DNA of 7,782 nt from a bacterium (GCA_030649775.1 JAUSFR010000088.1:1-7782); one strand, 5' to 3'; numbered from the stretch's first letter, positions 1-5,930 are shown. A program made the numbers and translations. The notes: generated by a model from the sequence alone, not told the origin.

Positions 1-38
1 CATTTTGAGAGCTCGCCCAGTGCCTTTTGCTTTGTCCT
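1..38. other. Short flank downstream of the small minus-strand gene
   Basis: This stretch follows the stop codon of the minus-strand gene that ends at 39. It has no hairpin plus T-run, so transcription may continue leftward into a neighbour. Bases 1-3 read ATG on the minus strand and could be the start of the next gene in the same operon, but one codon cannot support a call. Confidence 0.3.
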
Positions 39-269
39 TTAGCAGTAGGAAGTCCCTGCGTGCAGGGTTTCCTTTTCGCCTGTCGACCCCACGGCATAGG
101 CATACCACACATAGTAACCCAGCCGTGCCCAACACTCTTCCGATTCCACTACGTCTCTCCTGCAGTCCTGAAGTGACTCGTGTTCGCGAACAGTGGTATC
201 GCGACTCATCAGTGTACGGCGGTGACATCCGATGTGTAATTTCCAGGGCTTTTCTTTCTTATCCGACAT
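39..269 (-). CDS. Small hypothetical protein, 76 residues, unknown function
   Basis: I do not recognise a named family. The ATG at 269 is chosen over an upstream in-frame ATG at 308 because AAAGGAG (275-281) lies 5 bases before it, the only clear Shine-Dalgarno in the window. The protein is soluble, with no signal peptide or membrane segment. A basic and histidine-containing N-terminal half (HRRTLMSRDTTVREH, residues 16-30) is followed by an acidic helix-prone part (residues 31-50, rich in E, D and R) and an aromatic strand-like segment, GYYVWYAYAVG (51-61). It ends in a turn and a GTSYC tail. It has four cysteines (5, 36, 46, 76), which are not in a CxxC zinc arrangement. This looks like a compact alpha/beta fold. 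It is transcribed divergently from leuS. A promoter of its own and the strong ribosome binding site make it a real gene; its role is unknown. Confidence 0.8.
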   Translation of the reverse strand: MSDKKEKPWKLHIGCHRRTLMSRDTTVREHESLQDCRRDVVESEECWARLGYYVWYAYAVGSTGEKETLHAGTSYC

Positions 270-274
270 AAGTA

Positions 275-281
275 CTCCTTT
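275..281 (-). promoter_or_regulatory. Shine-Dalgarno site AAAGGAG that fixes the start at 269
   Basis: On the minus strand AAAGGAG precedes the ATG at 269 by 5 bases. It lies mostly in the loop of a possible 5-bp hairpin (AGTAC at 286-290 with GTACT at 271-275, in minus-strand reading), so it would be presented single-stranded. Confidence 0.8.
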
Positions 282-295
282 CTGTGTACTGAAAT

Positions 296-324
296 AAAGT
301 AACATCAATATAGTGTGCGGTCAA
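296..324 (-). promoter_or_regulatory. Candidate promoter for the 76-residue gene
   Basis: On the minus strand there is a -35-like TTGACC (319-324), a 17-base spacer and a weak -10-like TACTTT (296-301). Transcription would begin near 289, giving a leader of about 20 bases that includes the AAAGGAG site. The -35 is good (5 of 6) and the -10 poor (3 of 6), but the spacing and position relative to the ribosome binding site fit. Confidence 0.45.
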
Positions 325-385
325 GTACTTTCGCGGAAGCACCTAGAAAGTGTACCTAAGTAAGACTTTGTTGTATTATTTCGCC

Positions 386-2986
386 ATGCAACCGTATGAC
401 CATAAGCGCATAGAAAGGAAGTGGCAAAGCGTTTGGAGCAAAACCAAACTCTACCGTACCGACGGAGGCGCCGGTCAAAGGTCAACGGTCAACGGTGAAA
501 AGTCCTACGTATTGGATATGTTTCCGTACCCTTCGGGAGACGGACTGCACGTCGGACATCCGAAGGGGTACATTGCGACCGATGTTTTCTCTCGGTACAA
601 CAGAATGCAGGGTAAGCAGATTCTCCATCCGATGGGGTGGGACGCTTTCGGACTGCCGGCGGAAAATTACGCGATTGCGAACAAAATACATCCGGAACTC
701 GCGGTAAAAAAGAATATTAAGCGGTTCAAAAAACAGCTCGGGCTTTTGGGTTTTGATTACGACTGGGAACGGGAGATAAACACGACCGACCCACATTACT
801 ACAAGTGGACGCAGTGGATATTTTTGCAAATGTTCCACCACGGACTCGCGTTTCGTTCAAATGAGCCTATCAACTGGTGTCCGTCGTGCAAAACTGGACT
901 TGCGAACGAAGACCTTGAAGACGGAAAATGTGAGCGTTGCAGTTCTGTCGTGGAGAAAAAAGCTCTTCCGCAGTGGGTTCTGAAGATTACCGACTACGCC
1001 GACCGACTGCTTTCTGGTCTGGATACGCTTTCGTGGCCCGAGTACATAAAGGAGTCCCAGAGGAATTGGATAGGAAGGTCGGAGGGGGCGGAAATTAGAT
1101 TCAAGATTCAAGATTCAGGATTCAAGAACAAGAAGGAGATAACCGAAATAAAGGTGTTTACGACACGAATTGATACTATCTTTTCCGGTACGTTCGTCGT
1201 GCTTGCTCCCGAGCATCCACTACTCAAGAATATAGAATCTGGAATAGTGAATATAGGGGAAATAAGAAAATACCAAGACGAGGCAAGACAGAAAACTGAA
1301 ATTGAGCGTACCGACAAAAGCAATAAAACCGGTGTTGAACTCAAAGGTGTAACGGCCATCAACCCGTCCACAGGCGAGAGTATACCGATTTGGGTCTCCG
1401 ATTTCGTTCTCGGCGAATACGGGACCGGTGCAGTGTTTGCGGATGCACATGACCGGCGCGATTTTGATATGGCGAAGACCTATGGTATTCCCCTCAAGGT
1501 TTCCATACTTCCTCCAGAGCCGGAACTGGCAGAAAAGGTTAAACGATTGGAGGAGTGTTTTGAAGGTGAGGGAATACTTTTTAACTCCGGACCTTTTGAT
1601 GGCCTTTCTTCAAAAGAGGCACGGCCAAAAATAGTCGCTTGGCTTCAGGAGAAAGGACATGCTACTTCTACTGTAAAATATCGCTTAAAGGATTGGGTGT
1701 TTTCGCGCCAACGTTATTGGGGTGAACCTATACCCCTTGTTTTTTGCGAAGCCTGCAAAAAACAAGTGGATGTCCACAAAACACAAACGGCACAAAAAGC
1801 CAAACAAAGCACAAAACACAAATTTTCAAAAGGGGAACTCCAAAACCCCGGCTGGATTGGTGTGGATGAGAAAAAACTGCCGGTTAAACTTCCTAAGGTG
1901 GAGTCTTATGAGCCTACGGGAACAGGGGAGTCACCACTCGCAAAAATTGAGAAGTGGGTCAATGTAAAGTGTCCGAAGTGTAAAGGCCCAGCAAAGCGCG
2001 AAACGAACACCATGCCCCAGTGGGCCGGCTCATGTTGGTACTACATCGCGTATTGCATACGCGAAAATCACAAATCACAGAACACAAAGACCAAACAATT
2101 TCCAAATCTCAAATCACAGAAAACGAAACGAATACTTCAGAAATGGTTGCCTGTGGATATGTATGTCGGGGGCGCCGAGCACGCGACGAGACACCTCATC
2201 TACGCGCGGTTTTGGCACAAATTCCTGTTTGATATCGGCGTCGTGGAAACCGACGAGCCGTTTCAGAAATTGCAGAACGTCGGCCTTATTCTCGCCTCCG
2301 ATGGGCGAAAGATGAGTAAACGCTTCGGCAATGTGGTCAATCCCGATGAAATCGTGGAGCGTTTTGGTGCAGACTCGCTTCGTGTGTATGAAATGTTTAT
2401 GGGTCCGTTCAATCAGGCTATCAGTTGGAACACCGACGCGCTCGTGGGAACCCACAGATTTTTGGAAAAAATCCTTCGCCTGCACCTTAACGTGGAGAAG
2501 AAAAAGAGCACGGCGAGTAATCCTGTGCTGAGCACCCTCCTCCATCAGACGATAAAAAAAGTTGGGGAGGATATAATCGGATTTAAATTCAATACTGCCA
2601 TCAGCGCGCTTATGATTTTAACTAACGCCCTTGAGAAAGAACCCGTGCTCCCGCCCAAAACACTCGCGGTCCTGATTACACTTCTCGCTCCGTTTGCCCC
2701 GCATATCGCGGAAGAATTGTGGCAAAAGTTGGGACATAAAAAAAGTGTCCATCTGGAGCCGTGGCCGGTCTATGACACATCGGCTATCAAAAGCTTACTG
2801 GTGACCATCGTCGTTCAGATAAACGGCAAAGTTCGCGGAAGCTTTGAAGCGGGACGCAATGCAACCGAAGAGAGTCTCAAGGAAACGGCATTTTCGCTCC
2901 CCACCATCAGGAAATGGATGGAGGGAAAGGAAACAAAAAAGGTAATCATCGTACCCAATCGCCTTATTAACGTTGTTGTGGTATAA
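386..2986 (+). CDS. leuS: Leucyl-tRNA synthetase (LeuRS, class Ia)
   Basis: It charges tRNA-Leu with leucine in the cytoplasm and proofreads misacylated tRNA. All parts are visible in the 866 residues: HIGH-type motif HVGH (55-58) after MFPYPSGDGL; a zinc-ribbon with CPSC (165-168) and CERC (182-185); the CP1 editing domain (about 235-430) with TTRIDT (259-264), GTGAVFADAHDRRD (346-359) and its conserved Asp; a second cysteine pair set, CEAC (454-457) and CPKC (529-532); WLPVDMYVGGAEHAT (587-601); KMSKR (642-646); the anticodon-binding helical domain; and the C-terminal domain with VVQINGKVRG (809-818). An in-frame GTG at 350 would add 12 residues. I prefer ATG 386 because bacterial LeuRS begins with this YDxxxIExKWQ block, though neither start has a clear ribosome binding site. 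The usual Pro of the editing TRPDT motif is Ile. Five loops carry 7-base-period repeats, listed separately. No terminator follows the stop. Confidence 0.97.
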   Translation: MQPYDHKRIERKWQSVWSKTKLYRTDGGAGQRSTVNGEKSYVLDMFPYPSGDGLHVGHPKGYIATDVFSRYNRMQGKQILHPMGWDAFGLPAENYAIANKIHPELAVKKNIKRFKKQLGLLGFDYDWEREINTTDPHYYKWTQWIFLQMFHHGLAFRSNEPINWCPSCKTGLANEDLEDGKCERCSSVVEKKALPQWVLKITDYADRLLSGLDTLSWPEYIKESQRNWIGRSEGAEIRFKIQDSGFKNKKEITEIKVFTTRIDTIFSGTFVVLAPEHPLLKNIESGIVNIGEIRKYQDEARQKTEIERTDKSNKTGVELKGVTAINPSTGESIPIWVSDFVLGEYGTGAVFADAHDRRDFDMAKTYGIPLKVSILPPEPELAEKVKRLEECFEGEGILFNSGPFDGLSSKEARPKIVAWLQEKGHATSTVKYRLKDWVFSRQRYWGEPIPLVFCEACKKQVDVHKTQTAQKAKQSTKHKFSKGELQNPGWIGVDEKKLPVKLPKVESYEPTGTGESPLAKIEKWVNVKCPKCKGPAKRETNTMPQWAGSCWYYIAYCIRENHKSQNTKTKQFPNLKSQKTKRILQKWLPVDMYVGGAEHATRHLIYARFWHKFLFDIGVVETDEPFQKLQNVGLILASDGRKMSKRFGNVVNPDEIVERFGADSLRVYEMFMGPFNQAISWNTDALVGTHRFLEKILRLHLNVEKKKSTASNPVLSTLLHQTIKKVGEDIIGFKFNTAISALMILTNALEKEPVLPPKTLAVLITLLAPFAPHIAEELWQKLGHKKSVHLEPWPVYDTSAIKSLLVTIVVQINGKVRGSFEAGRNATEESLKETAFSLPTIRKWMEGKETKKVIIVPNRLINVVVV
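473..500 (+). repeat. Heptamer repeat tract 1 inside leuS (unit GGTCAAC)
   Basis: Four consecutive 7-base units follow GGTCAAC with one or two changes per variant unit (GGTCAAA, GGTCAAC twice, GGTGAAA). They encode LeuRS residues 30-39, a non-conserved linker just before the PYPSG/HVGH nucleotide-binding block. Confidence 0.75.
1099..1126 (+). repeat. Heptamer repeat tract 2 inside leuS (unit ATTCAAG)
   Basis: Four consecutive 7-base units, three identical to ATTCAAG and one ATTCAGG. They encode residues 238-247 at the start of the CP1 editing domain, between the RSEGAE strand and the conserved KVFTTR strand. A short hairpin turn is usual at this point. Confidence 0.85.
1228..1255 (+). repeat. 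Heptamer repeat tract 3 inside leuS (unit GAATATA)
   Basis: Four units all begin GAAT and repeat at exactly 7 bases (GAATATA, GAATCTG, GAATAGT, GAATATA). They encode residues 281-290 after the HPLL segment of the editing domain, a variable surface stretch. It is more degenerate than tract 2. Confidence 0.65.
1775..1823 (+). repeat. Heptamer repeat tract 4 inside leuS (unit CACAAAA)
   Basis: Seven 7-base windows in constant phase. The two outer pairs are CACAAA plus one variable base, and the three central units are degenerate A/C-rich. They encode residues 464-480, a Lys/Gln/Thr-rich stretch inserted between the CEAC cysteines and the conserved NPGWI block. Confidence 0.7.
2065..2129 (+). 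repeat. Heptamer repeat tract 5 inside leuS (unit AAATCAC)
   Basis: An A/C-rich tract of about nine 7-base units. AAATCAC occurs twice in phase at 2065 and again at 2111, where the phase has slipped by 4 bases, as if a unit had been partly lost. It encodes residues 560-582, a Lys/Gln/Asn-rich loop between WYYIAY and WLPVDMY, where the family normally has a short variable loop. Confidence 0.7.
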
Positions 2987-2987
2987 T
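2979..2987 (+). promoter_or_regulatory. Perfect extended -10 promoter element at the end of leuS
   Basis: TGGTATAAT matches the extended -10 consensus at every defined position. It spans the leuS stop codon. No good -35 is present at 17-18 bases, which is usual for extended -10 promoters. Transcription would start near 2994, immediately before the hairpin at 2999-3064. Confidence 0.5.
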
Positions 2988-2993
2988 ACCGGA

Positions 2994-3096
2994 ACTGTGG
3001 TTTGTGAAGGCTTACCGAAGTAATGCGGGAACTCGGCCGACGTCTTCGAGTAGACCGTCAAACCAACATGCGCGTACCCCTTCTACGGTGTTTTTG
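2994..3096 (+). ncRNA. Candidate structured small RNA or long leader after leuS
   Basis: The stretch between leuS and the next gene can fold into a long hairpin. GGTTTG (2999-3004) pairs with CAAACC (3059-3064). After a small internal loop, 3009-3020 pairs with 3044-3056 over 12 columns, with one mismatch and one bulged A. A 3-bp CGG/CCG apical stem (3026-3028 with 3037-3039) is possible. A weak stem (3074-3078 with 3087-3091) followed by T's to 3095 could end the transcript. With the extended -10 just upstream this suggests an RNA of about 100 bases. It does not fit tRNA (no acceptor or T-arm), SRP RNA (no GGAAGGAAGCAGC-like loop), 5S rRNA or a riboswitch I know. It could instead be leuS 3' UTR. 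Confidence 0.4.
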
Positions 3097-3140
3097 GAAG
3101 AAACTTTACAAGAATTGCATAATGTGTTAGTGTCATGTTC

Positions 3141-3168
3141 TTGACAGCGTATGGGTATATGTTAAAAA
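3141..3168 (+). promoter_or_regulatory. Promoter for the sigma region 4 gene
   Basis: A consensus -35 TTGACA (3141-3146), a 16-base spacer and -10 TAAAAA (3163-3168), the latter preceded by TGT so that it also has the extended -10 TG. The start would be near 3175, giving a leader of about 22 bases before the ATG at 3198. Confidence 0.6.
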
Positions 3169-3197
3169 TAGAGTCTAAAATCAATTAGCTACATTAA

Positions 3198-4265
3198 ATG
3201 GGTACACCAACCAGTATGACAAAAATAACGACAGCCTCCGCGCCTCTTACATTTAAGCCAAAGCAGGTGGTGAAGCGCTTGCTCGGAGCGCTCCCCGAAC
3301 GGGCGCGCGACGTGCTTATTAGCCGTTACGGCCTTGGTGAATCCCCTAAACGGCTCACCCTTGAGGCCATTGGAAAGCGCTATGGTGTAACCCGCGAGCG
3401 TGTTCGTCAAATTGAAAATTACGCACTGATGAGCATCCGTAAAGCCCCCGCATACCAGAAAGAAAAGCAGACCTTTGCCGAAATGGAGGCAGTTATTCAC
3501 GGTCTTGGTGGCGTTATCGCGGAGGAGGAACTCCTGGAGCACACATCATCGGAGAAGGGTATGCAAAATCAAATTCACTTCCTCCTCGTGGTAGGTGAAG
3601 CCTTTAAGAAACAAAAGGAAGATGAGCACTTCAAGCATCGCTGGTACATTGATGAATCGCTTTCAGGCAAGGTACACGACGCACTTCGAAAACTCTACAA
3701 CAATTTGAATGATAACGACCTCGTTTCCGAACTTGATATCATTGCACAGTTTCTTACACACGTTGAGGATGTGTCCGACCACCTTAAGCAGGAGTCCGTC
3801 GTTAAACGCTGGCTCAACCTCTCAAAGGTGATTGCAAAAAATCCGCTGGGGGAGTGGGGTCTCGTTACCTCGCCCAATGTTCGCGCGAAGGGTATGCGCG
3901 ATTACGCCTTTTTGGTACTTCGAAAGCACGGCTCTCCGATTCACTTCCGCGAGGTAGCCAAATCCATTGAGAAACTCTTCGGGCGCAAAGCGCACGTCGC
4001 GACCACCCACAATGAACTCATCAAAGACGCCCGCTTTATCCTTGTCGGACGCGGACTCTATGCGCTCGCCGAGTGGGGATATATGTCGGGTGTTGTCAAA
4101 GATGTCATCCGAAAAATTATTGAAAAAAGCGGACCGCTTACCAAAGAGGAGATTGTGAGCAAGGTTTTGAAAGAGCGATACGTCAAGGAAAACACCATTT
4201 TAGTCAATCTTCAAAATCCAAAGTGCTTCAAGAAGGACCGAGAAGGACGATATTCAGTTGCTTAA
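3198..4265 (+). CDS. Sigma-70 region 4 protein with HARE-HTH-like C-terminal domain
   Basis: This is a 355-residue DNA-binding protein. Residues 29-82 form a sigma-70 region 4 unit: LPERARDVLISRYGL, then the helix-turn-helix LTLEAIGKRYGVTRERVRQIE (53-73), which in sigma factors binds the -35 element. Region 2, needed for -10 recognition and melting, is absent, so it is not a complete sigma factor. Residues 95-225 are helical and unassigned. Residues 233-295 resemble the HARE-HTH winged helix of the RNA polymerase delta subunit: LVLRKHGSPIHFREVAKSI, then a strand pair ending GRGLYALAEWGY. Residues 297-355 look like a second winged helix ending in DREGRYSVA. It probably acts at RNA polymerase or as a regulator; this is inference. 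A second in-frame ATG at 3216 is possible, and neither start has a Shine-Dalgarno. It has its own promoter and an intrinsic terminator, so it is monocistronic. Confidence 0.9.
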   Translation: MGTPTSMTKITTASAPLTFKPKQVVKRLLGALPERARDVLISRYGLGESPKRLTLEAIGKRYGVTRERVRQIENYALMSIRKAPAYQKEKQTFAEMEAVIHGLGGVIAEEELLEHTSSEKGMQNQIHFLLVVGEAFKKQKEDEHFKHRWYIDESLSGKVHDALRKLYNNLNDNDLVSELDIIAQFLTHVEDVSDHLKQESVVKRWLNLSKVIAKNPLGEWGLVTSPNVRAKGMRDYAFLVLRKHGSPIHFREVAKSIEKLFGRKAHVATTHNELIKDARFILVGRGLYALAEWGYMSGVVKDVIRKIIEKSGPLTKEEIVSKVLKERYVKENTILVNLQNPKCFKKDREGRYSVA

Positions 4266-4274
4266 CGCCTACGC

Positions 4275-4298
4275 AAAACTCCCGAAAGGGAGTTTTTT
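4275..4298 (+). terminator. Intrinsic terminator of the sigma region 4 gene
   Basis: A perfect 9-bp stem, AAAACTCCC (4275-4283) with GGGAGTTTT (4288-4296), closes a GAAA tetraloop and runs into six T's (4293-4298), with more T's just after a single G. It begins 9 bases after the TAA that ends the gene at 4265. Confidence 0.9.
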
Positions 4299-4319
4299 GT
4301 TTTCTTCTTTGGCGTTGCT

Positions 4320-4328
4320 TGGTATACT
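4320..4328 (+). promoter_or_regulatory. Extended -10 promoter for the membrane-protein gene
   Basis: TGGTATACT matches the extended -10 consensus with one change. At 17 bases upstream there is only a weak -35 (TTTTCT, 4300-4305). Transcription would start near 4335, so the repeat-built hairpin at 4352-4396 would sit at the 5' end of the mRNA. The position right after a terminator supports a new transcription unit. Confidence 0.5.
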
Positions 4329-4337
4329 TGTGAGATA

Positions 4338-4372
4338 AGGCACTAGGCGTTAGGCACTAGGTACTAGGGAAG
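4338..4372 (+). repeat. Heptamer repeat tract 6, left arm (unit AGGCACT)
   Basis: Four 7-base units starting with AGG (AGGCACT, AGGCGTT, AGGCACT, AGGTACT), followed by a fifth partial unit AGGGAAG. It is the 5' arm of a hairpin with the inverted tract downstream. Confidence 0.85.
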
Positions 4373-4396
4373 AAAAAATCCTAGAGCCTAGAGCCT
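4352..4396 (+). promoter_or_regulatory. Leader hairpin built from inverted heptamer tracts
   Basis: Bases 4352-4370 pair with 4379-4396. Seventeen aligned columns give 15 pairs, one of them G-U, and two A-A mismatches, with one bulged G and a final A-T pair next to an A-rich 8-base loop (4371-4378). The hairpin ends 22 bases before the ATG at 4419, which has no Shine-Dalgarno. A third right-arm copy (4403-4412) could compete for the left arm, giving two alternative folds. A role in mRNA stability or translation is inference. Confidence 0.55.
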
Positions 4397-4416
4397 CTTT
4401 TTCCTAGAGCCTACCC
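4380..4416 (+). repeat. Heptamer repeat tract 7, right arm (unit CCTAGAG)
   Basis: CCTAGAG occurs twice in tandem (4380-4393) and once more at 4403-4409, after a 9-base CCTCTTTTT. A partial CCTACCC unit (4410-4416) reaches to two bases before the ATG at 4419. The unit is an approximate reverse complement of the left-arm unit. Confidence 0.8.
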
Positions 4417-4418
4417 CT

Positions 4419-5882
4419 ATGGCTCATAAACATTCTTTTGGACATCAGGTCAAACATGCTGTGCTTGAGCTTGTTGAGATAGCCGGCGAACTTGCGCATG
4501 AGCTTTTCGTGATACCCCACGACAAACATCACCGCGGTCCGTGGTACTGGTTCTGCGGTTCGCTTCTTTTAAGTATTGCCGTAGGTTGGTACATTCTTTC
4601 AAAGCACATTCAGGTGCCACTCGTACCCCTACTTCGTGAGGTTGGTTCATTCATTTATCTCTTGTACCCACTTTGGCTTCCGCTACTGCTGTTCAAAATC
4701 TTTATTGAATTGTGGCTCAAATATATCCGATTGGATTACGTGAGGAAGGCGGGCGAGGTGCTTCTTGAAATTCGTATACCGAAGCTTATTGAGAAACCCA
4801 TTAGGGCAATGGAGCTCTTTTTTATGGCTATGTATGAGACAGGTGCGGTAGAGCGCAACGAAACCTATTGGGAGGGTAAGGTTCGCCCATGGTTTTCCTA
4901 CGAAATCGCCTCCTTTGGTGGTGATGTACACTTTTATGTGTGGACATGGCTTAAATATCGTGGAGTTCTTGAGGCACAGCTCTACGCACAGTATCCAAAT
5001 ATTGAGGTAGTAGAGGTTGAGGACTACACGAAAAAAAAGGTCTACAATCCACCACACAACTTTATGTGGGGAACACACTTTACCCTCCAGAAGCCCGACC
5101 CATACCCCATAATGACCTACATTGACTACGGTCTCGACAAGGAAACTGAGGAAGAATTTAAGGTGGACCCACTCTCCTCACTACTAGAGTATCTCGGCAC
5201 CATGAAAAAAGGAGAGGAGGTCTGGATTCAAATCGGTGTACAGGCCTACAAGAGGCGCGGAATTGTAGAGGGCCAACTGTTTAAGGACAAGGACTGGATT
5301 GCCCAAGGTCAAGCGGAAGTAAACAAAATTATGAAGCGTGACCCGCACACCAAGAGTTCACGCTCGCAAACGTCAACAGGTTTTCCCATCATTCCGACCC
5401 TTACCGAAGGAGAGAAAAAACAGGTTGAGGCGATTGAACGAAGTCTAGAGAAGCGTGCGTTCTGGACGACCATACGGCTGTGCTACTTTGCAGAACCGGA
5501 AGTATTTCATCTGCGCTCTCCCAGTGTATCTGGACTCCTTGGAACCTTTAGAAAGCCGTTCAACAGCAATCTTCTTAATGGATTCAAACTAGGTTGGTAC
5601 ACCGACATTGCTGACCCGACTAAAGACATTTTCTTTTTATTTGGACTTAAAAACTGGGCGATGAATATTTGGATACCAAAATATGCCAAGCTCTTTATTG
5701 ACGCCTTTCGCCGTCGCTCCTTTTTCTACGCGCCCTACCGAAATTGGCAAACTAAGCCCTATATTCTTACCACTGAGGAGCTTGCCACCATCTTCCATAT
5801 TCCAGGCCAGGTCATCACTACACCTACCTTTGAACGCATTCCGTCCAAACGCGTGGAACCTCCGGCAAACCTACCGGTGTAG
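4419..5882 (+). CDS. Two-helix membrane protein, T4SS ATPase N-domain-like, no ATPase motif
   Basis: This is a 487-residue protein I cannot name firmly. A His-rich cytosolic N-terminus (1-40) precedes two membrane segments (about 41-60, WYWFCGSLLLSIAVGWYIL, and 77-100) and then a large soluble domain. The soluble part has MELFFMAMYE (131-140), SYEIASFGGDVHFYVW (160-175), LYAQYPNIEVVEVEDY (188-203) and a C-terminal block LTTEELATIFHIPG (450-463), then TPTFERIPSKRVEPPANLPV. I associate these blocks with CPR proteins resembling the N-terminal region of VirB4/TraG-type secretion ATPases; this is from memory, not a search. No Walker A or B motif is present, so it would need a separate ATPase partner or be purely structural. 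The start ATG has no ribosome binding site and follows the leader hairpin. mltG begins 48 bases downstream, so both may be cotranscribed in an envelope-related unit. Confidence 0.9.
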   Translation: MAHKHSFGHQVKHAVLELVEIAGELAHELFVIPHDKHHRGPWYWFCGSLLLSIAVGWYILSKHIQVPLVPLLREVGSFIYLLYPLWLPLLLFKIFIELWLKYIRLDYVRKAGEVLLEIRIPKLIEKPIRAMELFFMAMYETGAVERNETYWEGKVRPWFSYEIASFGGDVHFYVWTWLKYRGVLEAQLYAQYPNIEVVEVEDYTKKKVYNPPHNFMWGTHFTLQKPDPYPIMTYIDYGLDKETEEEFKVDPLSSLLEYLGTMKKGEEVWIQIGVQAYKRRGIVEGQLFKDKDWIAQGQAEVNKIMKRDPHTKSSRSQTSTGFPIIPTLTEGEKKQVEAIERSLEKRAFWTTIRLCYFAEPEVFHLRSPSVSGLLGTFRKPFNSNLLNGFKLGWYTDIADPTKDIFFLFGLKNWAMNIWIPKYAKLFIDAFRRRSFFYAPYRNWQTKPYILTTEELATIFHIPGQVITTPTFERIPSKRVEPPANLPV

Positions 5883-5930
5883 CTTGTATGGGTTTGACCT
5901 TTATAGCATATTTTCTAGTAGGCTTTACTC

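Noticed and set aside
1..3. Start codon of a further minus-strand gene at the window edge
   Set aside because: Only the ATG would lie inside the window and there is no ribosome binding site before it; not supportable.
5..271. 88-codon open frame on the plus strand
   Set aside because: It is antisense to the 76-residue gene, which has a strong ribosome binding site; the plus frame has low-complexity composition and no start signals.
309..314. TATAGT as a -10 for leuS
   Set aside because: A good -10 hexamer, but no -35-like sequence at 16-18 bases and no extended TG; the leuS promoter remains unresolved.
350..385. GTG start that would extend LeuRS by 12 residues
   Set aside because: The extra residues are not typical of LeuRS, and the family begins at the following Met. 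It cannot be fully excluded because neither start has a clear ribosome binding site.
1775..2129. CRISPR-like array
   Set aside because: Units are 7 bases, tandem and degenerate, with no separate spacers, and they are translated within leuS.
2114..2545. 143-codon open frame on the minus strand
   Set aside because: It lies wholly inside leuS, antisense to conserved catalytic motifs including KMSKR, with no start signals; it is a shadow of the coding strand.
2999..3068. tRNA gene, because the hairpin stretch ends near ACCA
   Set aside because: The seven bases before ACCA do not pair with any suitable 5' strand, and D-arm and T-loop signatures are missing.
4683..5078. 131-codon open frame on the minus strand
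   Set aside because: It is antisense to the membrane-protein gene, whose conserved-looking blocks are on the plus strand; no promoter or ribosome binding site supports it.
5884..5922. Separate promoter for mltG (TTGACC at 5894 or TTGTAT at 5884)
   Set aside because: Neither has a convincing -10 at the right distance; cotranscription with the gene before it is as likely.
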